A stretch of DNA of 64,000 nt from JBDHWG01 sp046328525 (GCA_046328525.1 JAXLWK010000009.1:186001-250000); one strand, 5' to 3'. Shown: positions 48,420-57,816, numbered from the stretch's first letter. The notes: generated by a model from the letters alone, not told the origin. Numbers and translations are program-made.

Positions 48420-49139
48420 TCAGCGGTACGTCCACAAAGCCGCGCCCGCCAGATGGGGGATGGTGTTGAGCGTGTCCAGCGTCACCTTGTCGCGGGAGAA
48501 CACCATCTCGGTGAGCGAGCCGTTGCGGATGCGCCAGTTCAGCTCGATGGCAAGCGACGCCGGGGCGCGCATCGCCAGCTGCGCCGCGATCGAGATCACC
48601 CCGCCGGACGTAAAAACGGCGACGCGCCGCCCGCTGCCTTCGCTTGCCATGATGTGACGCAGGGTGCGCGCCACGCGCCCATGAAACGTCTGCCACGACT
48701 CGACCACCGGCGACTCGACCTCGCCCGCGACCCAGTACGCCACCACCGCCTGGAATAGGCGCTGGAAATGGCGGTAGCGCTCCGGCCCGTCGCGGTGCTG
48801 CTCCCAGGCCGCGGCCAGCCGCCGAATCTCGGCGTCGCGCTCGGCCAGGACGGGCAGGAACTCGCGCAGAACGCCGTCGCCGTCGTACTCATCCAGCCCA
48901 TCCAGGACGATGGCCGTGGGCCAGGGCTGGCCGGCGTCGGTGTAGACGTGGCGCACCACGGCCTCGGTTCCCTGCTGGCGGCGGCGCGGGCCGACGTACA
49001 CCGCATCGAAGGTCACGCCGTGGCGCAGCCAGTAGTGGCCGAGGCAACGCGACTGTGCCTCCCCCACGGGCGAGAGATGGTCGTAGTCGTCCGCGAACAT
49101 GCTGGCCTGGCCGTGGCGCACGAGGACCAGGTGGCTCAT
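48420..49139 (-). CDS. Histidine phosphatase family protein
   Basis: A 239-residue member of the histidine phosphatase (phosphoglycerate-mutase-like) superfamily. The catalytic RHG motif is in LVLVRHGQASMF (about 4-15), the second Arg is in GPRRRQQGTEAV, and a late His-equivalent region is VFTSGGVISI, where the usual His of the family appears replaced. Start ATG overlaps the stop of the DUF385 gene (ATGA). Substrate unknown. Confidence 0.82.
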   Translation of the reverse strand: MSHLVLVRHGQASMFADDYDHLSPVGEAQSRCLGHYWLRHGVTFDAVYVGPRRRQQGTEAVVRHVYTDAGQPWPTAIVLDGLDEYDGDGVLREFLPVLAERDAEIRRLAAAWEQHRDGPERYRHFQRLFQAVVAYWVAGEVESPVVESWQTFHGRVARTLRHIMASEGSGRRVAVFTSGGVISIAAQLAMRAPASLAIELNWRIRNGSLTEMVFSRDKVTLDTLNTIPHLAGAALWTYR

Positions 49140-49516
49140 GGGCTGGCGGCGTTGCCCTCAAGAATCGTGACTTCGACCAGCGGGCTTTCCTCCACCCAAC
49201 GCTCGATGTCGGCCTGGCGCCCGAGGCGCGTCAGGATGGGCACGAGCGTCGCGCGCTTCTCCTCGGGGTCGGTGATCGGCCGGGCGCGGGCCGGCAGGTC
49301 CGCCTGGGCGCTCTCCTTCAGGTGAAAGGTGAAGTCGGGGTGGGCGACCAGGTTGGCGTACCAGTCGCGATGGCCGGGCGTGCCCGTGATGTACAGGTGG
49401 CCGTCTACGTTGTGGAACCAGATTTCGATGCGGCGGGCCTCGCCGCTCTTCCGGCCGATGGTGGTAATGTCAATCGTGCGGTCCGTCGCCAGAGCCTCGC
49501 GTATCTTGTTGTCCAT
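49136..49516 (-). CDS. DUF385-type nitroreductase/quinone reductase-like protein
   Basis: A 126-residue split-barrel protein resembling DUF385 (F420-dependent nitroreductase/quinone reductase) proteins. It has TIGRKSGEARRIEIWF (about 19-34), LYITGTPGHRDWYANL (about 41-56) and HPDFTFHL. ATG 49516 follows GAGGT with good spacing; a GTG at 49528 is less likely. Coupled to the phosphatase gene. The presence of LLM proteins in the same window makes F420 use plausible. Confidence 0.78.
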   Translation of the reverse strand: MDNKIREALATDRTIDITTIGRKSGEARRIEIWFHNVDGHLYITGTPGHRDWYANLVAHPDFTFHLKESAQADLPARARPITDPEEKRATLVPILTRLGRQADIERWVEESPLVEVTILEGNAASP

Positions 49517-49548
49517 GCGCAACCTCACGTCCCGCTAAGTAAACGTAT

Positions 49549-49600
49549 GAGCGACTTCAGTTCCCGGCCAATGCCGACGAGCGACCGAAGTCGTCACTAC
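49549..49600. repeat. Interspersed palindromic repeat, CGACTTCAGTCG family
   Basis: GAGCGACTTCAGT (49549-49561) and CGACCGAAGTCGTCACTA (about 49582-49599) are inverted halves. Confidence 0.65.
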
Positions 49601-49625
49601 CAGGCCCCTCGCGGGTCACTCTCGC

Positions 49626-50195
49626 CTAATCCAGGGACCGCCAGAGGCGGGCCAAGTCTAGAGCAAACCCCGGCAGAACGGGATCCCCAGAGACCTGGCG
49701 CGGCTCGGCGAGTACCTCCACGGGCGCGTCGGGCCGATAGACATAGACGCGCTGATATGATGGGTCTATCAGCCACGCCAACTGCGCGCCGCTCTCTATG
49801 TACTCCTGCATCTTGTCTTGAAGCTCAGCCAGGTCGTCGGACGGGGAGCGAAGCTCTGCCACAAACTCAGGGCACAGCGGCAAGAAGCGCCCGCGCTCCG
49901 CAGGCGAGAGCGTCGCCAATCGTCCTTTGCTCACCCAGGCCGCATCGGGCGAGCGCGTCGCGCCGTTGGGTAGGTCGAAGCCCGTCGAGGAGTCGAACGT
50001 CTCGCCGCTGCCATCCTGCCAGGCCCAGGCGGTCAGCAGGGTGATGAGCGCAGCGCTCCGATTGCCCGTCGTTCCGCCGGTCGGTGGCATGATGATGAGG
50101 TCTCCCTGGGACGTGCGCTCGACGCGCACATCCTGGTTGCGTTGGCAGAACGCCTCGAACTGTTCGTCTGTCAGGTCCGGCACGACAATCAGCAT
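49626..50195 (-). CDS. Uma2-family (DUF820) PD-(D/E)XK-like protein
   Basis: A 189-residue Uma2 family protein with a restriction-endonuclease-like fold. The core residues are in SPDAAWVSKGR (about 82-92), FVAELRSPSDDL (about 109-120), and QDKMQEYIESGAQLAWLIDP (about 125-144). These proteins are common in multiple copies in Chloroflexota and cyanobacteria; their biological role is unknown. It stands between two repeat-filled gaps as a single gene. Confidence 0.88.
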   Translation of the reverse strand: MLIVVPDLTDEQFEAFCQRNQDVRVERTSQGDLIIMPPTGGTTGNRSAALITLLTAWAWQDGSGETFDSSTGFDLPNGATRSPDAAWVSKGRLATLSPAERGRFLPLCPEFVAELRSPSDDLAELQDKMQEYIESGAQLAWLIDPSYQRVYVYRPDAPVEVLAEPRQVSGDPVLPGFALDLARLWRSLD

Positions 50196-50235
50196 GCGCC
50201 GTGTTCCTCCTGCATCTCCAACAATGGGCCTGGGC

Positions 50236-50320
50236 TGTCATGTTGAGCGCAGCGAAGCATCCCGGCGGATCGGAGGCCCTTCGCGCTGCTCAGAGCTTGC
50301 CCTGAGCCTGGCGAAGGGGC
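50236..50320. repeat. Interspersed repeat, GAGCGCAGCGAAG family
   Basis: TGTCATGTTGAGCGCAGCGA (50236-50255) and GGAGGCCCTTCGCGCTGCTC (about 50271-50291), then GCCTGGCGAAGGGGC. A diverged copy of the repeat interrupted by the IS110 element. Confidence 0.7.
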
Positions 50321-50331
50321 GATAGCTACGC

Positions 50332-51315
50332 TCACGCGGCCTCGTCCACCGCAATCACCACCTTGCCAACGGTCTGCCGCCCGGCCAGGTCGCGCATGGC
50401 CTGGGGGACCTCGTCCAGGCTGTAGACCTTCGAGACGGCGGGCTTGATCTGGCCGCCGCGATACATGGCGAACAGCGCGGCCTGCGCCTCGGCGGCGAAC
50501 GACGGGTGGCGCTCGATGTAGCCGCCCCAGTAGACACCGACGACGGACAGGCTCTTGAGCAAGAGCCGGTTCGCGGCGACCGATGGGATGCGGCCGCCGG
50601 CGAAGCCGATGACCAGCAGCCGACCCTCCGGCGCGATGCACTTCGTGGACAGGTCGAAGATATCGCCGCCGACCGGGTCGTAGATGACGTCCGCTCCGCC
50701 GCCCGTCAGCTCCATCACGCCCTTGACCCAGCCATCGTCGCGATAGCTCAGCGCGTGGTCGGCGCCCTGGGCGCGCACGAAGTCGAGCTTCTCGTCGCTG
50801 CCCGCCGTACCGATGACGCGCGCCCCCAGCGCCTTGCCGATCTGCACCGCCGCGCTGCCGACGCCGCCGGCCGCCGCGTGCACGAGCAGCCACTCGCCCG
50901 GCTGCAACGCGCCGCGCGCCGTGAGCGCCAGGTAGGCGGTCTGGTAGACGATGGGCATGGCGGCGGCCTCGGCGAAACTCATGCTGGCGGGGATGGGGAA
51001 GGTCATGCGGGCGGGCGCGAGGCAGAACTCGCCAAAGCCGCCGAGCCAGGTCATCGCCAGGACGCGGTCACCGACGGCGAGACCGGCCACGCCGGGGCCG
51101 ACGGCGTCCACGACACCGCCGACCTCGGCGCCCGGCGTAAAGGGGAAAGGCGGCCGAACCTGGTACTTCCCCTGAATCTCAAGAATGTCGAAGAAGTTGA
51201 GGGCGGCCGCCCTGGTCTGGATACGCACCTGGCCGGCGTCCGGTTCAGGTACGGCCACATCGCCCAGGGTCATCCCCTCCGGCTCGCACCACTCGGTCAC
51301 CTGCCAGGCGCGCAT
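50332..51315 (-). CDS. Zinc-free MDR-type quinone oxidoreductase
   Basis: A 327-residue medium-chain reductase of the NADPH:quinone oxidoreductase/zeta-crystallin type. The N-terminal GroES-like domain has AAALNFFDILEIQGKY (about 36-51) and PGAEVGGVV; the nucleotide loop is HAAAGGVGSAAVQIGKALGA (about 146-165). Structural zinc cysteines are absent. ATG 51315 follows GGAGAG seven bases away. It lies 20 bases after the citrate synthase stop and may be cotranscribed. Confidence 0.9.
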   Translation of the reverse strand: MRAWQVTEWCEPEGMTLGDVAVPEPDAGQVRIQTRAAALNFFDILEIQGKYQVRPPFPFTPGAEVGGVVDAVGPGVAGLAVGDRVLAMTWLGGFGEFCLAPARMTFPIPASMSFAEAAAMPIVYQTAYLALTARGALQPGEWLLVHAAAGGVGSAAVQIGKALGARVIGTAGSDEKLDFVRAQGADHALSYRDDGWVKGVMELTGGGADVIYDPVGGDIFDLSTKCIAPEGRLLVIGFAGGRIPSVAANRLLLKSLSVVGVYWGGYIERHPSFAAEAQAALFAMYRGGQIKPAVSKVYSLDEVPQAMRDLAGRQTVGKVVIAVDEAA

Positions 51316-51335
51316 AGTCTCTCTCCGCCGCTCGC

Positions 51336-52664
51336 TTAGCGCGCCGGCACGTGGGTTCCGCCGAACACCGTCACGCCGCCACCGCGCCCCGACATGCCGA
51401 CGTAGTCGCGCATGGGTGCGCCGGTATAGAGCTGCTGCGGGCGAGCGATCTTCTGCTCCGGGTCGTTCAGCATCTCGTTCCACTGCGCCAGCCAGCCGGC
51501 GGTGCGGGCGATCGCGAACAGGACGGTGAACATGTCCACGGGGAAGCCCATCGCCTGGTAGATGATGCCGGAGTAGAAGTCCACGTTCGGGTACAGCTTG
51601 CGCTTGACGAAATACTCATCCTCGAGGGCGATGCGCTCCAGCTGCTGAGCAATGTCAATGAGCGGGTTGCGGCCCGTCACCTCGAACACCTCGTCGGCGT
51701 GACGCTTGACGATGGTAGCGCGCGGGTCGTAGTTCTTGTAGACGCGGTGGCCGAAGCCCATCAACCGGAACTCGCCCGCCTTGACGCGCTTGATGTACTC
51801 CGCTACGCGATCCTTCGAGCCAATCTCGACGAGCATCCGCAGCACCGCCTCGTTCGCGCCGCCGTGCAGCGGGCCGTAGAGGGCGGCGGCGCCGCCGGCG
51901 ATGGCCGAGAACGGGTCCACGTGCGAGCTGCCGATGCCGCGCACGGCGTTGGTGCTACAGTTCTGCTCGTGGTCGGCGTGGAGGATGAACAGCACATCCA
52001 GGGCGCGCTCCAGCACCGGATGGGGCTTGTAGCGGTCGGTCATCTTCGCCATCATGTTGAGGAAGTTCGCCGTGTAGCTCATGTCGTTGTCGGGGAGCAC
52101 GTAGGGCTTCCCGGTGCTGTGGCGGTACGCGAACGCGGCGACCGTCGGCACCTTGGCGATGAGGCGGTAGATCTGCTTCTGGCGCACCTCCGGCTCGAAG
52201 ATATGCTTGGCGTCCGGGTAGAAGGTGGACATTGCCGCGACGGTCGCCATGAACATGCCCATGGGGTGCGCGTCGTGGTGGAAGCCGTCCATCAGCTTCT
52301 TGATGTTCTCGTGGATGAACGTGTGGTACGTAATCTGGTGCGTCCACTCGTCGAGCTGCGCCGCCGTGGGCAGTTCCCCGTACAGGAGGAGATACGCGAC
52401 TTCCAGGAACGAGCTTTTTTCGGCGAGCTGCTCGATGGGGTAGCCGCGATACCTCAAGATGCCCTTGTCGCCGTCAATATAGGTGATGGCGCTCTTGCAG
52501 GACGCCGTGTTCATGAAAGCCGGATCGTAGCTCTTCAGACCGTAGTCATCGTCGTCCACGCGAATCTGCCGCAAGTCATTGGCGCGAATCGCGCCGTCCT
52601 GGATCGGAAGCTCATACTGCTTGCCAGTCCGGTTGTCAACGACGGTAAGGGAGTCGGCGGCCAT
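51336..52664 (-). CDS. gltA: Citrate synthase
   Basis: A 442-residue citrate synthase that condenses acetyl-CoA and oxaloacetate. Active-site His are in GPLHGGANEAVLRML and the FGHRVYKNYDPRA signature, with Asp in PNVDFYSGIIYQAMGFP. The N-terminal extension (about 1-55) before CKSAITYIDGDKGILRYRGY is typical of the longer type. The gene is followed by the quinone oxidoreductase in the same direction. Confidence 0.96.
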   Translation of the reverse strand: MAADSLTVVDNRTGKQYELPIQDGAIRANDLRQIRVDDDDYGLKSYDPAFMNTASCKSAITYIDGDKGILRYRGYPIEQLAEKSSFLEVAYLLLYGELPTAAQLDEWTHQITYHTFIHENIKKLMDGFHHDAHPMGMFMATVAAMSTFYPDAKHIFEPEVRQKQIYRLIAKVPTVAAFAYRHSTGKPYVLPDNDMSYTANFLNMMAKMTDRYKPHPVLERALDVLFILHADHEQNCSTNAVRGIGSSHVDPFSAIAGGAAALYGPLHGGANEAVLRMLVEIGSKDRVAEYIKRVKAGEFRLMGFGHRVYKNYDPRATIVKRHADEVFEVTGRNPLIDIAQQLERIALEDEYFVKRKLYPNVDFYSGIIYQAMGFPVDMFTVLFAIARTAGWLAQWNEMLNDPEQKIARPQQLYTGAPMRDYVGMSGRGGGVTVFGGTHVPAR

Positions 52665-52706
52665 CGTTAGTCACCTCCAGAGAATGATTTGTATCGGATA
52701 GGTCGT

Positions 52707-53732
52707 TTACGAAACAAGCTCTGCCATCGCGCGCAGAGCGTTGACGTCGAAGGTTCCGCAGATCAGCGTCTGCACGCCCGAATCGCGCCAGGCGGTCAAT
52801 CGTTCGGCGATGCGCTCCTTGGGGCCGACGAGCGCCACCTCGTCCACCAGCTCATCGGGGACGGCGGCGATGGCGTCGTTTTTGCGGCCAGCCAGGTAGA
52901 GGTCCTGGATGCGCTCGGCGGCCTCTTCGTAGCCGTAGCGGCGCGCCAGGTCGTTGTAGAAGTTCTTGCCCTTGGCCCCCATGCCACCCACATACAGGGC
53001 GATGAACGGCTTGACCATGGCGCGACAGGCATCCAGGTCCGGCCCAATCGCCACCTGCACCGTGGGCGCAATGTCCAGATCGGCCAGCGTCTTGCCGCCG
53101 CCGGCCTTCGCCAGCCCCTCGTCGAGGGAGTCGCGAAAGACGGACATGCGGAACGGCGAGAAGAAGACCGGCAGCCAGCCGTCCGCGATCTCGGCGGCGA
53201 GGGCGATGTTCTTTGGCCCGATGGCCGCCAGGTAGATGGGGATGTTGGGGCGGAACGGGTGGAGGATGAGCTTGAGCGGCTTGCCCAGCCCGGTGCCGTC
53301 GGCGACCGGGATGTCGTAGTACTGGCCGTGGAACTCCAGCGATTCCTCGCGCTTGAGGATGGTGCGCACGATGTGGACGTACTCTCGCGTGCGCTTGAGG
53401 GCGTTGCCGTAGACAACGCCGTGCCAGCCCTCGACGACCTGCGGACCGGACGCGCCGAGGCCGAGGAGGACGCGGCCCTTCGTCAGCATGTCCAGGGTCG
53501 CCGCCGTCATCGCCGTCATCGCCGGCGTGCGCGCGGGCATCTGCATGATGGCCGTGCCGACGGCGATGCGCTCCGTCTTGGCGGCCAGCCAGGTGAGCGG
53601 CGTGACCGCGTCGGAGCCGTAGGCTTCGGCCGTCCACAGTGAGTGATAGCCCAGGCGGTCCGCTTCCAGCGCCAGGGCCAACTGATCCACCGGGGCCGCG
53701 CCCCAGTAGCCGAGATTCAGACCGAGCCGCAT
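52707..53732 (-). CDS. LLM-family F420-dependent-type oxidoreductase
   Basis: A 341-residue luciferase-like protein with LGYHSLWTAEAYGSDAVTPL (about 28-47), VGTAIMQMPARTPAM (about 58-72), and GLGASGPQVVEGWHG. The pattern fits F420-dependent reductases of actinobacteria and Chloroflexota. A TATAAT box at 53750-53755 lies 18 bases before the ATG. It is likely to be transcribed together with citrate synthase, 42 bases downstream. Confidence 0.9.
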   Translation of the reverse strand: MRLGLNLGYWGAAPVDQLALALEADRLGYHSLWTAEAYGSDAVTPLTWLAAKTERIAVGTAIMQMPARTPAMTAMTAATLDMLTKGRVLLGLGASGPQVVEGWHGVVYGNALKRTREYVHIVRTILKREESLEFHGQYYDIPVADGTGLGKPLKLILHPFRPNIPIYLAAIGPKNIALAAEIADGWLPVFFSPFRMSVFRDSLDEGLAKAGGGKTLADLDIAPTVQVAIGPDLDACRAMVKPFIALYVGGMGAKGKNFYNDLARRYGYEEAAERIQDLYLAGRKNDAIAAVPDELVDEVALVGPKERIAERLTAWRDSGVQTLICGTFDVNALRAMAELVS

Positions 53733-53867
53733 AGTGTCTCCATGACTATATTATAGGCCACGGTCAACGGAATGTGACCGTCGCGGGGCGGAATCGAGGA
53801 GACTCGGAGCTTCGACATTGAAAGGCGCCTCGTTCGTCGAGACATCGGGTGGCGGACTCGGCTGCGT

Positions 53868-55475
53868 CTACGAGTCGAAGGGAATCTGCAAATCTAGCAG
53901 GACGGGCCGACGCGCAGCGAACGCTCGCTCCAGGGCCGGCGCGAGCGCCGCCGTCTCGGTGACGCGCTCGGCGGCCATGTCGAAGGCGTCGGCGAGCTTG
54001 ACGAAATCCGGCGTGTGCAGGTCCACGCCAATCTGCCGCCCGTCCATCTGCGCGTTCTGGAGGTGGCGGATCATGCCGTAGCCCTTGTTGTTGAACAGGC
54101 ACAGCACAACCGGCAGGTTGTTCTCGACCGCCGTCGCCAGCTCGGCCGCGTGCATCATGAAGCCGCCGTCGCCGGCGATGCACACGACCGGCGCGTTCGG
54201 CGCGGCCAGCTGCGCGCCCAACGCCATCGGGTAGCCGGGGCCAATCGCCACACTACGCGGGTAGACGTAGCCCCGCTGCGCGTACACCGGCAGGTACTGG
54301 TGCGCGCCCCAGTAGGCGGGCAGCGTCGAGTCGGCGACAAAGACCGTCTCGCGCGGGGCGGCCGCGCGGAGCGTGTCCATGATGGCCGTGTTCAGGGGCC
54401 AGCGACCGCGCGCCATGGCGCGCACCGCCTCGCGCAGCGCCGCAAACTCGGCGGCATACCGTTCGTCGTCCGCCGCGCCGTCGCCCAGGCGCTCGGCCAG
54501 GGCCGCAAGGGCCACACCGGCGTCAGCCGCCATCGTCACCGCTGCTGGCTCGCGGTGGGCCTGCGCCGCGTCCAGGTCAATGCGGATGGTGTCGGCGGGC
54601 AAACGGAGCTGCCAGCGGGCGGTGGAGCTTTGGCCGAAGCGCGTCCCGACGGCGACCAGGCCGTCGGACGCCTCGATGAACGCCCGCGCCGCCGGCTCCG
54701 CCATGTAGTTGCCGATCGCCAGGGGATGGTCGTCGGGGATCGCGCCGCGCCCGCCGCGCGTGTAGAAGATGGGCGCGCCCAACCGCTCCGCCAGGCGGCG
54801 CAGCTCGGCGTGTGCCCCGGCCGCGTTGACGCCGCCCCCCACCCACAGCACGGGCCGCCGCGCCCGGCGCAGAATGTCCGCCGCCCGGTCCAGCTCGGCG
54901 TCAGGTGGGGCAGGGCGATTGACGGCATACGGCGCGTCGAGGGCGATGTCGGCCTCGGCGAACTGCTGGTCAATCGGCATTTCGAGGACGTAGGGGCGCG
55001 GGCGGCCGGCGCGCAGGGTATAGAAAGCCTCGTGCAAAGCGCGGGGGGCGTCCTGCGGTCGCACGATGCGCGCCGCGCAAGCGCCCATCGCTTCGAACAT
55101 GCCGAGTTGGTTCGGCACCTCGTGGAGCACACCCAGACCGCGGTCGAGATACTCCGTCTCGACCTGGCCGGTTAGCTGGAGGGTCCGCGTGCTGCTAATC
55201 CACGACTCGACGACGGCGCCGGCGCTATTGGCCGCGCCCGGCCCGGTGCTGGTCAGGTAGACGCCAGTGCGCCCGCTGACCCGGCTGTAGCCGTCGGCCA
55301 TGAAGCCGCCCGCCATCTCGTGGCGCGGCACGACGAGTCGAATCGTCGGCTCATCGCGCAGCGCGTCGTAGACGGGGAGCATGTGGACAGAGGCGATGCC
55401 GAAGACGAGGTCTACCCCCTCTTGCTTGAGAGTCTGGACGACGGCCTGGCCGCCGGTGATGCGGACTGTGGTCAT
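53868..55475 (-). CDS. ThDP-dependent enzyme of the acetolactate synthase/benzoylformate decarboxylase group
   Basis: A 535-residue three-domain thiamine diphosphate enzyme. The catalytic Glu is in PRHEMAGGFMADGYSR (about 51-66), the Mg-ThDP motif is GDGGFMMHAAELATAVENN, followed by LCLFNNKGYGM. A middle domain binds no obvious FAD. Sequence alone does not separate acetolactate synthase from decarboxylase or carboligase activity, and no small subunit is nearby. ATG 55475 is chosen over a TTG at 55484. A good promoter lies 30 bases upstream. Confidence 0.87.
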   Translation of the reverse strand: MTTVRITGGQAVVQTLKQEGVDLVFGIASVHMLPVYDALRDEPTIRLVVPRHEMAGGFMADGYSRVSGRTGVYLTSTGPGAANSAGAVVESWISSTRTLQLTGQVETEYLDRGLGVLHEVPNQLGMFEAMGACAARIVRPQDAPRALHEAFYTLRAGRPRPYVLEMPIDQQFAEADIALDAPYAVNRPAPPDAELDRAADILRRARRPVLWVGGGVNAAGAHAELRRLAERLGAPIFYTRGGRGAIPDDHPLAIGNYMAEPAARAFIEASDGLVAVGTRFGQSSTARWQLRLPADTIRIDLDAAQAHREPAAVTMAADAGVALAALAERLGDGAADDERYAAEFAALREAVRAMARGRWPLNTAIMDTLRAAAPRETVFVADSTLPAYWGAHQYLPVYAQRGYVYPRSVAIGPGYPMALGAQLAAPNAPVVCIAGDGGFMMHAAELATAVENNLPVVLCLFNNKGYGMIRHLQNAQMDGRQIGVDLHTPDFVKLADAFDMAAERVTETAALAPALERAFAARRPVLLDLQIPFDS

Positions 55476-55505
55476 GGCGCTCAACTTTCGGACGCAATAC
55501 TAGGG

Positions 55506-55533
55506 ATTATAGCACCGTTTCGCACCGCGTCAA
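55506..55533 (-). promoter_or_regulatory. Promoter of the ThDP-enzyme gene
   Basis: Minus-strand TTGACG (55528-55533), 16 bases, TGC-TATAAT (TATAAT at 55506-55511), an extended -10. Confidence 0.75.
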
Positions 55534-55547
55534 CGTCGGCTGCGTCC

Positions 55548-55720
55548 CTCATCCCCTGCCCCTTCTCCCATTTTGGGAGAAGGGATGTCCCAGTCCGGCC
55601 CCTCTCCCACTGGGAGAGGCTGGGTGAGGGTCTTAATGCTCACGCGAGGTTTTAAGACCCTCACCCCCTTCCCCCTCTCCCACCAGGGGAGAGGAGGCCA
55701 GACCGGGCGCCTGTCCGCCC
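55548..55720. repeat. Pyrimidine/purine-rich inverted repeat array
   Basis: Three units: CCCTTCTCCCATTTTGGGAG near 55559-55578, CCCCTCTCCCACTGGGAGAG near 55600-55619, and CCCCCTCTCCCACCAGGGGA near 55671-55690. The surrounding 55476-55807 gap contains no gene. Confidence 0.7.
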
Positions 55721-55779
55721 TTGAGTCCCACACGGAGAGAGGGGGAGGAAAGCTACAACTCAGCCTATAGCGGCTATGA

Positions 55780-55788
55780 TGCTATAAT
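55780..55788 (+). promoter_or_regulatory. Orphan extended -10 element
   Basis: TGCTATAAT points rightward, but the next gene on that strand is 1.3 kb away. It would give a transcript antisense to the FAD oxidase gene. May be fortuitous. Confidence 0.25.
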
Positions 55789-55807
55789 GCAGGGCATAGC
55801 GCCCTCA

Positions 55808-56932
55808 CTAGAAGCGCGCCACTGAGAAGGGTGCGATGTCCGCCGACAGCGGCTGCCCCAGGATAAGCTCGGCGACGAGCTTGCCGCTGAACGGGCCAAG
55901 CGTCAGGCCGGTCGGGCCGTGCCCCGTCGCCAGGTACACGCCGCCCACACCGGGTATCGGCCCCAGCACCGGCAGGCCGTCGGCCGACAGCGGCCGCAGC
56001 CCGACGCGGGTCTCGACGACGGTCGCCTCGGCCAGGCCGGGCGCGACGCGCATCGCCTCCCGCAGCACCTCGGCCACGCCGCGCGCTGTGACCTGGGGCG
56101 CGAAGCCGGAGCCGGTCTCCCGCGTCGCGCCGGCGACGATGCGGTTCGGCCACGGCACCATGTAGTGGCCGCGGAAGCTGTTGACCACGGGCCAGCGGTC
56201 GGTGTTGGTCGTCGGCAGGCCCAGGTGCATGATCTGGCCGCGCTGCGGCACGACCGGAATGGTTACGCCGAGCGCCTCGCCGAACGCCGCCGACCACGCC
56301 CCGCCAGCGATGACGACGTTGCGCGCCGTGATGGGCTGCCCATCCACGATCACACCCGCGACATCGCCGCCGCCGAACGTCAGACCTTCGACGGTTGCGT
56401 CCTGGATGGCGAGTCCCCTTGCCTGGGCGGCCTGGCGCAGCGCCTGGGCGAGGAGCCGCCCATCCAGGCGCGCCGCCTGGCGGTGATACAGGGCGCGGGT
56501 CACGGGCGCGAGCAGGGGGAACAGGTGTCGCGCCTCGTCCGACGTCACCTCGCGCAGGTCGTCGCTCGATGACTGGCCGCGCTGGCGTTGGCGGGCGAAG
56601 ATGCGGGCGCTGGCCTCATCGAACGCCGCCGCGTCCTGCGCGTCCATCGCCACGAGCAGCAGGCCGACGCGGGCGAAGACGGTGTCACCCGCCTCCCCGT
56701 CGGCGAGGTCCTGGATGAGGGCAGGGTAGTCGGCGGCGGCGGCGCTCGCCAGGTCGAACCACGGCCCCGGATCGCGGGAGTTCGTCTCCGGCGAGATGAT
56801 GCCCGCGCCGGCGTCCGTCGCCCGGCCGACCGTCGGTCGGTCAATGAGCAGGGTATCCGCCCCACCGCGCGCCAGGTAGTAGGCGGCGGCGACACCAACG
56901 ATGCCGCCCCCAATCACAATCGCGTCGTGCAT
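55808..56932 (-). CDS. FAD-dependent oxidase of the DAO (glycine/D-amino-acid oxidase) family
   Basis: A 374-residue flavoprotein. The FAD loop is VIGGGIVGVAAAYYLARGG (about 6-24), with GAGIISPETNSRD near 42-54, VVIAGGAWSAAFGEALG and a C-terminal GLRPLSADGLPVLGPIPG and ATGHGPTGLTLGPFSG. It oxidises an amine such as glycine, sarcosine or a D-amino acid; substrate not predictable. It is a single-gene unit, divergent from the methyltransferase. Confidence 0.9.
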   Translation of the reverse strand: MHDAIVIGGGIVGVAAAYYLARGGADTLLIDRPTVGRATDAGAGIISPETNSRDPGPWFDLASAAAADYPALIQDLADGEAGDTVFARVGLLLVAMDAQDAAAFDEASARIFARQRQRGQSSSDDLREVTSDEARHLFPLLAPVTRALYHRQAARLDGRLLAQALRQAAQARGLAIQDATVEGLTFGGGDVAGVIVDGQPITARNVVIAGGAWSAAFGEALGVTIPVVPQRGQIMHLGLPTTNTDRWPVVNSFRGHYMVPWPNRIVAGATRETGSGFAPQVTARGVAEVLREAMRVAPGLAEATVVETRVGLRPLSADGLPVLGPIPGVGGVYLATGHGPTGLTLGPFSGKLVAELILGQPLSADIAPFSVARF

Positions 56933-57140
56933 AGGAACGCCTCATCCTTTCCAGTCGGGACGTATGTCACCCGTTGGAAATCTTTGGGAGAATAGGCACC
57001 GCAAAGGCGCAGAGACGCAAAGGAAGAAAGATACTCTTGGCTTTGCCCGCTGCACCTACCCTGAAAATAGCCTCGAACTGTCATGCTGATGGGAGTAGTG
57101 TAGACAGCGGGCGAAGGCCCGTCAAGTGGGAGGGTTGCGC

Positions 57141-57785
57141 ATGGATGCGGAGACGACGAACAACCTCAAGACGAGCTACGACCGCATCGCGTCCCAGTAC
57201 GTCGCGCACATCTACGGCGAGCTGGCGCACAAGCCCCTCGATCGCGCCCTGCTGGACCGTTTCGCCGACGACGTGCGCGGCCGCGGGACGGCGTGCGACA
57301 TGGGCTGCGGGCCGGGCCACGTCGCCCGCTATCTCTACGAGCAAGGTGTCGAGGTCGTGGGCGTGGACCTGTCGCCGGGCATGGTGACCGAGGCGCGGCG
57401 GCTGAACCCGGCCATCCCGTTCCGCGAGGGCAGCATGCTCGCGCTCGACGAACCCGACGACGCCTGGGCCGGCATGACCGCCTTCTACTGCATCATCCAC
57501 ATCCCATCCGAGGACGTGACGGCGGCGCTACGGGAGATGCGGCGCGTGCTCCGGCTGGGCGCGCCCCTGCTCCTGGCCTTCCACGTCGGCGACGAGGTGC
57601 TGCGCCCGGACGAGATGTGGGGCCAGCCCGTCGCCATGGACTTCATCTTCTACCAGCCGGACGCGATGGCGGACCACCTGAAGCAGGCCGGGTTCGTAGT
57701 CGAGGAGATCATCGAGCGCCCGCCCTACCCTGACGTCGAACATCAGAGCCGCCGCGCCTACATCTTCGCCCGCAAAAGGGCGTAA
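57141..57785 (+). CDS. Class I SAM-dependent methyltransferase
   Basis: A 214-residue methyltransferase. Motif I is CDMGCGPGHVARYL (about 52-65), with Asp of VVGVDLSPGMV as the ribose ligand, then AGMTAFYCIIHIP and MRRVLRLGAPLLLAFHVGDE. GGGAGGG precedes the ATG at 57141; a GTG at 57126 is also open. Acceptor unknown. Confidence 0.88.
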   Translation: MDAETTNNLKTSYDRIASQYVAHIYGELAHKPLDRALLDRFADDVRGRGTACDMGCGPGHVARYLYEQGVEVVGVDLSPGMVTEARRLNPAIPFREGSMLALDEPDDAWAGMTAFYCIIHIPSEDVTAALREMRRVLRLGAPLLLAFHVGDEVLRPDEMWGQPVAMDFIFYQPDAMADHLKQAGFVVEEIIERPPYPDVEHQSRRAYIFARKRA

Positions 57786-57816
57786 CTCTCGGCGAGGCCG
57801 CGGCGTCTCTCATAGC

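Noticed and set aside
53760..53781. ACGGTCA/TGACCGT hairpin as terminator of the ThDP-enzyme gene
   Set aside because: Only seven base pairs, no T-run, and it overlaps the region upstream of the LLM gene's -10 box; too weak to annotate.
56995..57035. GCAAAGGCGCAGAGACGCAAAGG stretch as a regulatory site
   Set aside because: Looks like part of another interspersed repeat (compare the CACAGAGA and CGAAAGG elements), with no partner arm in this gap.
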